Below, one piece after another: positions 1 to 10,251 of a stretch of 45,452 bases of DNA; the stretch's first letter is position 1; each line of letters starts with the position of its first letter. Source of the DNA: Acidovorax sp. sic0104 (lineage in GTDB: Bacteria > Pseudomonadota > Gammaproteobacteria > Burkholderiales > Burkholderiaceae_C); contig NZ_JAHUWH010000029.1 in NCBI RefSeq assembly GCF_019219095.1, forward strand, positions 1 to 45,452, given 5' to 3'. The position numbers and the translations under genes were made by a program. Under the pieces are notes generated by a model. The model was not told where the DNA came from. It searched no databases and saw only the letters and a program-made list of their open reading frames with translations.

Positions 1-2
1 AC

Positions 3-128
3 AACCACCAGTTGCCACAGTCAGCGCTCAAGAGTAGTACGCCAATGCAGGCCATGAAAGAGTGGTACCAAGAGCACCCGGATCTGTTTCACAAGCGGCC
101 ATATGATCGTCCGGGATGTGACAGCTAG
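3..128 (+). pseudogene. 3' end of an IS481-family-like transposase (cut by window edge)
   Basis: Frame 3 is open from the window edge to the TAG at 126-128 and encodes 41 residues. The motifs NHQLPQSAL, TPMQAMKEWY, LFHKRPYD and RPGCDS are the kind of ending I know from IS481-type DDE transposases, where a short integrase-core tail follows the last catalytic Glu. The catalytic residues lie outside the window, so whether the copy is intact or broken cannot be told. The terminal inverted repeat should lie shortly after the stop, but I could not delimit it. The stop overlaps the stop of the opposing gene by 4 bp (CTAG). Confidence 0.7.
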
Positions 129-403
129 TCAGGCTCTTGCCGGTCGACAACAATCGCAACCAAGAGCCCGAGGATGACGAGCGCACTGCCAAAGCCTGTG
201 AGCCACCAACCGTACTGGGCGAGCATTCCGGATGCTGAAAATGCGTGAAATGCGCTTGCCCAGGTGTCTGGGTTGCCGATTGTGTTGCAGGCCGTCTGGA
301 GCGCGGTTGCCAGTGCAATGACACCGAGGCCGAGAAACCAGTTTCGGAGCCTGCGCAACCATTTCAAGCGCTCCTGCCATCGTTGCTGCTTTGAAGGACT
401 CAT
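125..403 (-). CDS. Small two-helix membrane protein, unknown function
   Basis: A 92-residue protein starting at the ATG at 401-403, chosen because AAGGG lies 10 nt upstream; the frame stays open further upstream but that part looks non-coding. A basic, Arg/Lys/Trp-rich N-terminus of about 20 residues precedes a first hydrophobic helix (NWFLGLGVIALATAL). A second helix (WWLTGFGSALVILGLLVAIV) is followed by a short charged tail, so it is probably an inner-membrane protein with both ends in the cytoplasm. I do not recognise a family. Its last codons run into the transposase end on the other strand, so the natural C-terminus may have been replaced by insertion-sequence DNA. Confidence 0.55.
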   Translation of the reverse strand: MSPSKQQRWQERLKWLRRLRNWFLGLGVIALATALQTACNTIGNPDTWASAFHAFSASGMLAQYGWWLTGFGSALVILGLLVAIVVDRQEPD

Positions 404-908
404 GCTGCTTGGACCCTTGCAGAGGAGTGGACTGACTGGGTGGACCTGGCGGGCGAGCAATTCGGCCGGCTGCACCGAAATAAAAGATCCGTCTCCGGTT
501 CCACCGCCCCCCAGTAGAAACCAAGGTGCTTCAGTCCCGGATGCACGCTCTTTCACGATGCACGTTTGGCTTCAGCCTACCTAGGAGCCATTCGACATGC
601 GGCTAGGGATCCCATACGTCAGATCCAACTGCGTGCCCTCGCACAATTTTGACCGCCAAACCTGTTCAGCAGCCTTGCCATAACGCCTGCATTTCCGGTC
701 GGTCAAAGGCAAACATCAACCAGACAAACTATAGCGGCGATAGTCGGATCTCAACTTTCCAGGGCCCTTTTTTCGCATGAGTGCGCATTTTGGCCAACAC
801 GCGCTGCAGGGCATTTGGCCATAGCCCTGCGGTGCTTTGGTGGCGTCGCTAAACTGGCCCGGTCCCGGCTCCCGCAGCCATCGTTCAACCGTTGCCCTGG
901 AGCACCGC
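404..908. other. Gene-poor stretch of 505 bp
   Basis: No convincing gene is seen here. Short open frames exist on both strands but have no family match and no ribosome binding site. The only structures noticed are a small dyad, ACTAT-N7-ATAGT, at 728-744 and a T-run at 768-774 after a GC-rich run (GGGCCC). The yghU promoter must lie in the right part, but no clear -35/-10 pair was found. Confidence 0.4.
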
Positions 909-1796
909 ATGCCCGACACCACCCCCTACACCCCACCCGCCATCTGGCAATGGCACAAGGAAAACGGCGGCCAGTTCGCCAGCATCAACCGCCCCATTGC
1001 GGGCGCCACCCATGACAAGGAACTGCCCGTAGGCCGGCACCCGCTGCAGCTGTACTCGCTGGGCACGCCCAATGGGGTCAAGGTGACCATCCTGCTGGAA
1101 GAGCTTCTCGCGCTGGGTCACAGCGGTGCGGAGTACGACGCCTGGCTGATCCGCATCAACGAGGGCGAGCAGTTCGGCAGCGGGTTCGTTGCCGTGAACC
1201 CCAACTCCAAGATCCCGGCGCTGCTGGACCGGACCAACGCAGCGAAACCAGTGCGTGTGTTCGAGTCCGGCGCCATCCTGATGTACCTGGCCGAGAAGTT
1301 CGGTAGCGCCTTTCTGCCCAAGGACGGCGCGGCGCGCGCGGAGTGCCTGTCGTGGCTGTTCTGGCAGATGGGCAGTGCGCCGTTCGTGGGTGGGGGCTTC
1401 GGGCATTTCTATGCCTATGCCCCGGTCAAGATCGAATACGCGATTGACCGCTATGCGATGGAGACCAAGCGCCAGCTCGATGTGCTGAACCAGCGCTTGG
1501 CCGGGCAGGAGTATGTCGCGGGTAACGAGTACACGCTCGCGGACATCGCCATCTGGCCGTGGTACGGCCTGATGGTCAAGGGACAGGCCTACAGCGCGGG
1601 CGAGTTCCTGCAGGTGCACGAATACACGCACGTGCTGCGCTGGGCCGAGCAGGTGGCCCGGCGCCCGGCGGTGGAGCGTGGGCGCAAGGTGAACCGTGTG
1701 TCGGGCGAGCCGGCCAGCCAGTTGCGCGAGCGGCACGACGCCAGCGACTTTGATAGCAGAACGCAGGACAAGCTGGACGCTGCGTCGGGCTCCTGA
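909..1796 (+). CDS. yghU: YghU-type glutathione S-transferase / disulfide-bond oxidoreductase
   Basis: A 295-residue protein matching E. coli YghU almost end to end (family length about 288). Conserved stretches include HPLQLYSLGTPNG (N-terminal thioredoxin-like domain), NPNSKIPAL, RVFESGAILMYLAEKFG, WLFWQMGSAPFVGGGFGHF, TLADIAIWPW and the tail LRERHDASDF. Known of the family: YghU binds glutathione and reduces disulfides in the cytosol and lacks the classical catalytic Tyr/Ser/Cys of other GSTs. The start is the ATG at 909 because GGAG lies about 7 nt upstream and the YghU alignment begins there; the 24 codons upstream in frame look non-coding. It is convergent with xdhB, 68 bp away, and no functional link is evident. 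Confidence 0.93.
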   Translation: MPDTTPYTPPAIWQWHKENGGQFASINRPIAGATHDKELPVGRHPLQLYSLGTPNGVKVTILLEELLALGHSGAEYDAWLIRINEGEQFGSGFVAVNPNSKIPALLDRTNAAKPVRVFESGAILMYLAEKFGSAFLPKDGAARAECLSWLFWQMGSAPFVGGGFGHFYAYAPVKIEYAIDRYAMETKRQLDVLNQRLAGQEYVAGNEYTLADIAIWPWYGLMVKGQAYSAGEFLQVHEYTHVLRWAEQVARRPAVERGRKVNRVSGEPASQLRERHDASDFDSRTQDKLDAASGS

Positions 1797-1864
1797 CCAC
1801 CTGCGCAGCGGGCGCGGTGCCGGCAGGTTTCCTGTACTGAACCTGCAGCACAGCGCCCGGAGCT

Positions 1865-4308
1865 TCAATCCATCAGCCGACCCAGAGCCCTCAGCACATT
1901 CTCAGCGGTCGCAGGTGCGGTCAGAACCACCGGGCGGCCAGGGCCGCCTTCACGCCCCGCAGCCACCGCGTTGCGCAGGGCTTCGTACACGCTGATCGCC
2001 AGCATGAAGGGAGGTTCGCCCACGGCCTTGCTGCCGCCGACGTTGTCTTCGCGGTTGGCCTCGGGCCACAGGTTCACGCGGAAGTGGGCGGGGATGTCGC
2101 CTGTCGCCGGGATCTTGTAGGTGCTGGGGGCGTGTGTGGCGAGATAGCCCTTGTCGTTCCAGACCAGCTGCTCGGTGGTGAGCCAGCCCATGCCCTGCAC
2201 GAAGCCGCCCTCGATCTGGCCGATGTCGATGGCCGGGTTGATGCTGTGGCCCACGTCGTGCAGGATGTCCACGCGCGTCACGCGGCTCTCACCGGTGAGG
2301 GTGTCGATGACGACTTCGGAGCAGGCCGCGCCGTAGGCGAAGTAGTAGAACGGCCGGCCCGTGAGCGTGGCCTTGTCGTAGTGGATCTTGGGCGTGCGGT
2401 AGAAGCCGTCGCTCCACAGCTGGATGCGGTTGGCGTATGCCTCCTTCACCACGTCGTCGAACTGCCGCACCTTCTTGGGCGAGATAACCTGCCCGCCCTC
2501 AAAGCGGATGGCGCCCGCGCCGCAGCCGTCCAGCCCGCAGACGAAGGACGCGAGGTTGTCGCGCACATTGCGCGCCGCGAACTGGGCCGCGCGGCCGTTC
2601 AGGTCCGTGCCGCTGCTGGCGGCGGTGGCGCTGGCGTTGGGCACCTTGCTGGTGTCGCTGGCGGTTACCAGCACGCGGGAGAGCGGCACGCCCAGCTCGT
2701 CGGCCACGATCTGCGCGACCTTGGTGTGCAGGCCCTGGCCCATCTCGGTGCCGCCGTGGTTCACCTGCACGCTGCCGTCGGTGTACACGTGCACCAGCGC
2801 GCCGGCCTGGTTGAACAGCGTGGCGGTGAAGCTGATGCCGAACTTGACCGGCGTGATCGCGAGGCCGCGCTTGAGCACGGGGCTGGTGGCGTTCCAGGCG
2901 GCGATGGCGGCCTGGCGCTCGCGGTAGTCGGCGTCGCGCTCCAGCTGGGGCAAAAGCGCGTGCAGGATGTTGTCTTCCACCGTCATCTGGTAGTGGGTGA
3001 CGTTGCGGCCTTCCGATGCGTCCTTGCCGTACAGGTTGGCCAGGCGCACGTCCTGCGCATCCAGGCCCAGGGCGCGCGCAATGTCGCCGAGGATGGCCTC
3101 GATCACGATCACGCCCTGCGGGCCGCCAAAGCCGCGAAAGGCAGTGTGGCTCTGGGTATTCGTCTTGCAGCGGTACGAGGCGATCTCCACGTCGCTCAGG
3201 TAGTACGCGTTGTCGCTGTGGAACACGGCGCGGTCGGCCACGGGGCCCGACAGGTCGGCGGAAAAGCCGCAGTTGGCCGCCATCTGAAGCTTCAGGCCCG
3301 TGATGCGGCCCGTGGCGTCAAAACCCACGTCGTACTCGTACGCGAACGGGTGGCGCTTGCCGGTGACCATGAAATCCTCGTCGCGGTCCAGGCGCAGCTT
3401 GACGGGGCGGCCGAGCTTGTTCGCGGCCACGGCGGCCCACACGGCCAGGTGGCCGGCCTGTGTCTCCTTGCCGCCGAAGCCGCCCCCCATGCGCCGGCAC
3501 TCGACCTTGACCGCATGGTTGTCGATGGCAAGGGCGTGCGCCACCCAGTGCTGCACCTCGCCGGGGTGCTGGGTGCTGGAGTAGATCCACCACTGCCTTT
3601 GCTCCAGCGGCATGGCGTAGGCGATCTGGCCTTCGAGGTAGAAGTGCTCCTGGCCGCCCACTTCGAATTGGCCGCTCAGGCGGTGCTGCGATGCATCCAG
3701 GCCCGCAGCCGCGTCGCCCCGGCGCACGAACACCGGCGGCAGCACGTAGCTTTGCGCCTGCAGAGCGTCCTGCACTGTGAGCACGGCGGGCAGGGGCGTG
3801 ATGTCGAGCTTCACCGCGCGCACCGCGCGGCGCGCCTGCATCACCGAATCGGCGACGACCAGGCCTATCACCTGGCCGATGTGCTGCACGGTGTCGATGG
3901 CGAACACAGGCTCGTCGTGCGCGAAGGCTGCGAGCAGCTTGTCGCCCGGCACGTCGGCCGCCAGCACCACGCCGCGCACGCCGGGCAAGGCCAGGGCGGC
4001 GGTGGCATCCACGCCGTTCAGCCTGCCGTGGGCCACGGTGGAGAGGATGGGCGCGGCGTACAGCGTGCCCTTCACCTCGGGCAGGTCGTCGATGTAGTGC
4101 GCTGCGCCGGCCACCTGGGCGCGCGCGCTTTCGTGGATGTGGGACTGGCCCATGGCGCGCAGGCTGGGTGCGGGCGCAGTGGCTGCCACCGCGCCCGCTG
4201 CCGCCTGGGGCTGCGGACCGGCGGCGTGGGCATCGGCGGCGGCGACCACGGGGTCATCCACGGCATCGCGGCTGACCGGTACGGCGTTGGGCGGGAGTTC
4301 ACGCTGGT

Positions 4309-4312
<4 letters not shown>
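1865..4312 (-). CDS. xdhB: Xanthine dehydrogenase, molybdenum-binding subunit
   Basis: An 815-residue large subunit that oxidises hypoxanthine to xanthine and xanthine to urate at a molybdopterin cofactor. Family motifs seen in order are QEHFYLEGQ (about residue 217), FGGKE, AFRGFGGPQG (about 390) and GEPPFM, with the expected catalytic Glu at residue 766. The start is the ATG at 4310-4312, which overlaps the xdhA stop (ATGA, 4 bp), giving translational coupling. The frame is open for about 100 codons further upstream, but that part is the shadow of xdhA. The N-terminal 50 residues are Ala/Pro-rich and may be a poorly conserved extension. xdhC, the usual maturation partner, is not downstream; yghU faces it instead. 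Confidence 0.95.
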
Positions 4313-5940
<1,628 letters not shown>

Positions 5941-6104
5941 GCGTGGGGCGGCCCGGAGGCCGGGCAGATAGTCGTCAGAGAGGGATACCAGAGCGTATGC
6001 GCACCGCGCAGCGCCCACATAAGCGCGAGCGTATAACGAGGATGCCCGGCGCGCTATGGGTTTTTAAGGTGGGCCTCGGCACAGCGCCCCGCAGGCTGCC
6101 TGGA

Positions 6105-6929
6105 TCAGCCGCTGGCGGCGGCCTGCCGGCGCAGCAGGTAGATGTCCATGATCCAGCCATGGCGTTCACGGGCCCGGGCACGCGCGCCTTCGATGCGCGG
6201 CCCGGCGTCGGCCAGGGGGCCGCTGTCCAGCAACTGCTGGGGCATGCCCAGGTAGGCGCCCCACCAGATGTGCACGCCTTCAGCCGGCAGTGTGGCGAAG
6301 CTGCACTGTCCGTCGAGCATGACCACGGCCGTGTCGACTCCGGCGGGCCACCCGTGGTCGCGCAGCTGGCGGCCCGTGGTCACCACGAAGGGCTGGCCGA
6401 TGTCATTCAGCGCGATGGCGTGCGCCGCCGCCAGCGCCTGCACCGAGGTGATGCCCGCCACCACCTGCACCGTGGCCGGCGCGGGCTGCAGGCGGGCCGC
6501 GATGCGCAGCGTGCTGTCGTACAGCGACGGGTCGCCCCACACCAAGAGCGCCACGCGCTGGGCGGCCCCATCGGCGGGCGCTGTCAGGCACCCCTGGGCC
6601 AGGGCCTGGGCGATGGCCGCCTGCCACCGCTGCGTGATGGCGGCATGCCACTCGTCCACCTGGGCCAGGTAGTCGTTGCCGTCGCTGCGGCGCACCGGCA
6701 TGTCGAAGCCGGCGATGCGCGGCACCGCAGGGCCCGTCAGCACCGCATCGCACAGCGACTGCCGCAGGGCCGCCAGCTCGGCCTTGTCCTCGCCCTTGTG
6801 CGGCAGCAGGATCAGGTCGGCCGCGTTCATCGCGGCGATGGCCTGGCGCGTGAGGTGGTCCGGGTTGCCGGTGCCGATGCCGATCAGGGTCAGCGCGATG
6901 GGGGGCAGGGCGGTGGGCACGGGGCTCAT
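6105..6929 (-). CDS. cobF: Precorrin-6A synthase (deacetylating)
   Basis: A 274-residue S-adenosylmethionine-dependent methyltransferase of the tetrapyrrole methylase fold. It methylates C1 of precorrin-5 with loss of the acetyl group to give precorrin-6A, a step found only in the oxygen-dependent cobalamin route. Seen: an N-terminal SAM loop (LTLIGIGTGNPDHLT), LILLPHKGEDK, VWGDPSLYDSTLRI and the CobF-type ending HIWWGAYLGMPQQ. The start is the ATG at 6927-6929, overlapping the cobM stop (ATGA). It is the last gene of the minus-strand cob block. The 164 bp to xdhA show no obvious terminator. Confidence 0.93.
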   Translation of the reverse strand: MSPVPTALPPIALTLIGIGTGNPDHLTRQAIAAMNAADLILLPHKGEDKAELAALRQSLCDAVLTGPAVPRIAGFDMPVRRSDGNDYLAQVDEWHAAITQRWQAAIAQALAQGCLTAPADGAAQRVALLVWGDPSLYDSTLRIAARLQPAPATVQVVAGITSVQALAAAHAIALNDIGQPFVVTTGRQLRDHGWPAGVDTAVVMLDGQCSFATLPAEGVHIWWGAYLGMPQQLLDSGPLADAGPRIEGARARARERHGWIMDIYLLRRQAAASG

Positions 6930-7768
6930 GCGGAGGGTGCGTCCAGCGGCTCGTCGCGGGCGGTGTCCAGCGCCGTGCCGCCGCGCACATCGGTGGCCGG
7001 AAAGCGCGGCGCGGTGCCCAGGGGGCGGTAGCGGCGGTCGTAGTCGGCGGCGTAGAGGCGGCTCTCGGCAAAGTCCTCGGCCTGCAGGCTGCGGCCCACC
7101 AGGATGAGCGCGGTGCGTTCCATGCTGGTGGCCACGGCCTGTGCCAGCGCGCCCACCGTGGTGCGCACCACGGTTTCGTCGGGCCAGCTGGCGCGCCACA
7201 CGATGGCGGCGGGGCAGTCGGCGCCGTAGTGCGGCAGCAGTTCTGCCTGCACCTTGTCGGCCACGTGGATCGACAGGTGGATCGCCAGCACCGCGCCGGT
7301 GGCGGCAAACGCAGCCAGGTTCTCGGCCTCGGGCATGGAGGTGGCCCGGCCGGATGTGCGCGTGAGCACCACCGACTGGCACAGCCCGGGCAGAGTGAGC
7401 TCTGCGCCCAGCGTGGCCGCGGCGGCGGCGAACGAGGGCACGCCGGGCGTCACGGTGTACGGAATGCCCAGCGCGCGCAGCCGGCGCAGTTGCTCGCCCA
7501 TGGCGGACCACACCGACAGGTCGCCCGAATGCAGGCGCGCCACGTCCTGGCCCCGCGCATGGGCGGCTTCGATCTCGGCCACGATGTCATCGAGGCTCAT
7601 GGCAGCGGTGTTGACGATGCGCGCGTCCGGCGGGCAGTGCGCCAGCAGGTCGCGCGGGATCAGCGAGCCTGCGTACAGGCACACCGGGCACGCGGCCATC
7701 AGGTCGCGCCCGCGCACGGTGATCAGGTCGGCAGCGCCCGGACCGGCGCCGATGAAATGCACGGTCAT
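6926..7768 (-). CDS. cobM: Precorrin-4 C11-methyltransferase
   Basis: A 280-residue member of the tetrapyrrole methylase family that converts precorrin-4 to precorrin-5 by methylating C11. Seen: VHFIGAGPGAADLITVRG (SAM loop), CLYAGSLIP, RLHSGDLSVWSAMGEQ, TPGVPSFAAAAATLG and LTRTSGRAT, all typical of CobM/CbiF. The start is the ATG at 7766-7768, overlapping the cobE stop by 4 bp; the 3' end overlaps cobF by 4 bp. The downstream partner CobF uses its product directly, so order and coupling fit the pathway. Confidence 0.95.
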   Translation of the reverse strand: MTVHFIGAGPGAADLITVRGRDLMAACPVCLYAGSLIPRDLLAHCPPDARIVNTAAMSLDDIVAEIEAAHARGQDVARLHSGDLSVWSAMGEQLRRLRALGIPYTVTPGVPSFAAAAATLGAELTLPGLCQSVVLTRTSGRATSMPEAENLAAFAATGAVLAIHLSIHVADKVQAELLPHYGADCPAAIVWRASWPDETVVRTTVGALAQAVATSMERTALILVGRSLQAEDFAESRLYAADYDRRYRPLGTAPRFPATDVRGGTALDTARDEPLDAPSA

Positions 7769-8283
7769 GCCGATGCTCCTTGTAGTCTTGGGAACGGGGC
7801 CGCTGCCGCACAACAGGCCAGGGGACCATGCCGGCTGAGCGCCACGGCCAGGGTGGCGCTGCCGTCGGCGGCCACGAGGCGCGGCACGGCCAGTTCAGCC
7901 TGAGGGCCTGCGGCAGACAAGGCTGCGGCCTCGGCGATACTGCCGGTGCCGTAGCGTTCGGCCAGGCGCGCCGACTGCGTCGCCACGGGCTGGTGGGCCA
8001 TGCGGCCTGCCGGGATCGGCAGTATGGGCACGGCGCGTGCGCCGTCTACGAGGCCCGACAGCCAGTGGGCCAGTGCCGGGTGGCCGGCCTTGGTGTCGAG
8101 CACGGCCACCGCGCACGGGTGTGCAGCGGGGAGCGTCAGCGCTGCGTCGCCCTGCAACAGGCCCCGGGCCTGCATCCACAGCGCTTGCAATGCTGCGGGC
8201 TCTGCATGCGCGCGAACGCCCACGCCGACCACCGTGCAGACGTGGCCGGAGTCCGAGCGCATCGCGCTGCGGGCACCGCTCAT
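7765..8283 (-). CDS. cobE: Cobalamin biosynthesis protein CobE (CbiG C-terminal-like)
   Basis: A 172-residue protein. TVVGVGVRAHAEPAAL, VLDTKAGHPAL, ARYGTGSIAEAAAL-like sequence (seen as ERYGTGSIAEAAAL) and ATLAVALSRHG match the C-terminal domain of CbiG, which stands alone as CobE in the aerobic pathway. Known of the family: its precise role is unsettled, and it is thought to help handle pathway intermediates. The start ATG at 8281-8283 overlaps the cobL stop (ATGA). A second ATG at 8260-8262 would give 165 residues. Its end overlaps cobM by 4 bp. Confidence 0.88.
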   Translation of the reverse strand: MSGARSAMRSDSGHVCTVVGVGVRAHAEPAALQALWMQARGLLQGDAALTLPAAHPCAVAVLDTKAGHPALAHWLSGLVDGARAVPILPIPAGRMAHQPVATQSARLAERYGTGSIAEAAALSAAGPQAELAVPRLVAADGSATLAVALSRHGPLACCAAAAPFPRLQGASA

Positions 8284-9473
8284 CGCTGCCAGCTCCACTG
8301 CACCAGCGGGCGGGCGGCCTGCCAGCTGTGCATGCGCCCGAGCGGCTGCGCGCTCGATAGCTCCAGCCGCAGAAGTTGCCCGCCGTGCGCGCCGTGCAGC
8401 TGCACCAGCAAGGCCTGCGTTTCCAGCGTGACGGCGTTCACCACCAGGCGGCAGCCGGTTGGCATCAACGCCCGCAGTTCGGTGAACAGCGCGGCGTTGA
8501 AACCGCCGCCGACAAACACCGCCTGGGGCGGTGGCAAATCCTGCAACGCGGCGGGCGCCGGGCCGTGCACCACCTGCAAGGCGGCTTGCAGGCCCACGCG
8601 TGCGGCGTTGCGGCGGATGTTGTCCACGCGGGCAGCATGCTGCTCCACACAGTTCGCCATGCCCCCGGCCAGGCACCACTCCACCGCAATGGAGCCGGAG
8701 CCGCTGCCGATGTCCCACAGCCTTTCGCCGCGCCGTGGGGCCAGGGCTGCCAGCGTCAGCGCGCGGGCCGGCGCCTTGGTGATTTGGCCGTCGTGGGCAT
8801 AGAAATCGTCGGAGTGGCCAGGCACCTGGGGCATGGCCGTGCCGCCCTGGGCCTCCAGTGCCACGGCCACGGGGGCCTGCGCGGGGTCTGCCGCCAGCAG
8901 GGCGTCTGCCTCGTGTGCGCCCAGCCTGCGGCAGCGCTCGCGGGGGCCGCCCACGGCCTCCATCACCCACAGGCTGCTGTCGCCCCAGCCTTCCTGCACC
9001 AGCCAGTGCGCCAGATGCGCCACGGCCGCACCGTCGCGCAGCAGCACGATGAACTGGCGCCCTGGCGCCAGTCGGGGCAGCAGTTGCTGCAGCGGGCTGG
9101 CGTGCAGGCCCAGGCAATCGACCGCCTCCAGCCGCCAGCCCAGGCGCGCCGCGACCAGCGAGAATGTCGAGGGTTGCGCGTGGCAGCGCCACTCATCGGG
9201 CGCCAGATGCGCCGCCAGGCTGCCGCCCGCGCCGAACCAGAACGGGTCGCCCGATGCCAGCACCACCACGCGCTGGCCGCGCAGGGCCAGCACGGGCGCC
9301 ACGTCGAAAGGAACGGGCCAGGGACGGCCGCGGTCACCCACCTGGGCCAGCGCCAGGTGGCGCGGCCCGCCGAACACCACCTGGGCGGCATCGAGCGCGT
9401 GGCGGGCTGCGGCATTGAGGCCCTGCAGCCCGTCTTCGTTCAGGCCCACCAATGTCAACCACGGATCAGTCAT
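8280..9473 (-). CDS. cobL: Precorrin-6B methylase/decarboxylase (CbiE-CbiT fusion)
   Basis: A 397-residue bifunctional enzyme that methylates C5 and C15 and removes the acetate carboxyl of ring C, giving precorrin-8. The N-terminal half (about 1-210) is CbiE-like (TLVGLNEDGLQGL, VVFGGPRHLAL, VLASGDPFWFGAGG, STFSLVAARLGW). The C-terminal half (about 225-397) is CbiT-like with the SAM motif LWDIGSGSGSIAVEW. The start is the ATG at 9471-9473, with AGGAG 10 nt upstream on the minus strand. That AGGAG lies inside codons 4-6 of the opposing cobK, and the two start codons share two bases (CATG). It overlaps cobE by 4 bp downstream. Upstream, cobJ ends 732 bp away with antisense cobK between. Confidence 0.95.
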   Translation of the reverse strand: MTDPWLTLVGLNEDGLQGLNAAARHALDAAQVVFGGPRHLALAQVGDRGRPWPVPFDVAPVLALRGQRVVVLASGDPFWFGAGGSLAAHLAPDEWRCHAQPSTFSLVAARLGWRLEAVDCLGLHASPLQQLLPRLAPGRQFIVLLRDGAAVAHLAHWLVQEGWGDSSLWVMEAVGGPRERCRRLGAHEADALLAADPAQAPVAVALEAQGGTAMPQVPGHSDDFYAHDGQITKAPARALTLAALAPRRGERLWDIGSGSGSIAVEWCLAGGMANCVEQHAARVDNIRRNAARVGLQAALQVVHGPAPAALQDLPPPQAVFVGGGFNAALFTELRALMPTGCRLVVNAVTLETQALLVQLHGAHGGQLLRLELSSAQPLGRMHSWQAARPLVQWSWQR

Positions 9474-10251
9474 GACGCATGTTCTCCTGCTGGGCGGTAC
9501 CACCGGCGCCAGCCAGCTGGCACAGGCCCTGCACCAGGCCGGCGTGTCGGCCGTGTTCTCGTACGCGGGCGTCACGCAGGCGCCGCTGGCGCAGCCATTG
9601 CCCGTGCGCGTTGGAGGATTTGGCGGCGTGCAGGGGCTCGTGCGGTACATGGCCGACCACGGCATCACCCATGTGGTGGATGCCACCCACCCCTTTGCTG
9701 CGCAGATGAGCCGGCATGCCTGCGAGGCTTGTGCCATGGCCGGGGTGCCGCTGCTGGCGCTGGAGCGCCCCCCCTGGCAGCCGGGGCCTGGCGACCGGTG
9801 GATCGACGTGCCCGACATGGCGGCTGCTGCGAGTGTTCTGCCCGCAGAGCCCACGCGGGTGTTCCTGGCCGTGGGGCGCAAGCAGCTGCAGGCCTTCGCG
9901 GGCCAGCGGCAGCACCGCTACCTGCTGCGGCTGGTGGATGCCCCCGCGCCCGGCAGCCTGCCCTGGCCCGACGATTCGGTGGATCTTGAGATCGGCCGTG
10001 GCCCCTTCAGCGCAGAGCACGACCTGGCCCTGCTGCAGGCGCACCGCGTGCGGTGGCTGGTGGCCAAGAACGCGGGCGGCGAGGCCACGCGCGGCAAGCT
10101 CGACGCTGCGCGCGCGCTGGGCCTGCCGGTGGTGATGGTGCAGCGGCCGCACCTGCCGCAGCGTGCGCGCACCGGCCACGTGGACGCGGTGATCCACTGG
10201 CTGCGTCATGGCGCATTGCCCGGCGAGGCCCCGTCGGCGGGCAGGCCGTAA
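9472..10251 (+). CDS. cobK: Precorrin-6A reductase, inverted within the cob operon
   Basis: A 259-residue NADPH-dependent reductase converting precorrin-6A to precorrin-6B. Seen: VLLLGGTTGASQLAQAL (nucleotide loop), VRVGGFGG, VVDATHPFAAQMS, FLAVGRKQL, IGRGPFSAEHDLALL and VAKNAGGEATRGKLDAA, all characteristic of CobK/CbiJ. It is the only cob gene on the plus strand. Its start codon (9472-9474) overlaps the cobL start codon by 2 bp, and its last 46 bp overlap the cobJ 3' end. Any cobJ-to-cobL transcript therefore carries a full antisense copy of cobK. No good ribosome binding site is seen before its ATG, and its promoter would have to lie inside cobL. Confidence 0.95.
   Translation: MTHVLLLGGTTGASQLAQALHQAGVSAVFSYAGVTQAPLAQPLPVRVGGFGGVQGLVRYMADHGITHVVDATHPFAAQMSRHACEACAMAGVPLLALERPPWQPGPGDRWIDVPDMAAAASVLPAEPTRVFLAVGRKQLQAFAGQRQHRYLLRLVDAPAPGSLPWPDDSVDLEIGRGPFSAEHDLALLQAHRVRWLVAKNAGGEATRGKLDAARALGLPVVMVQRPHLPQRARTGHVDAVIHWLRHGALPGEAPSAGRP

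Noticed and set aside
837..908. Longer N-terminus of YghU
   Set aside because: The extra 24 codons do not match the family, and a ribosome site precedes the ATG at 909.
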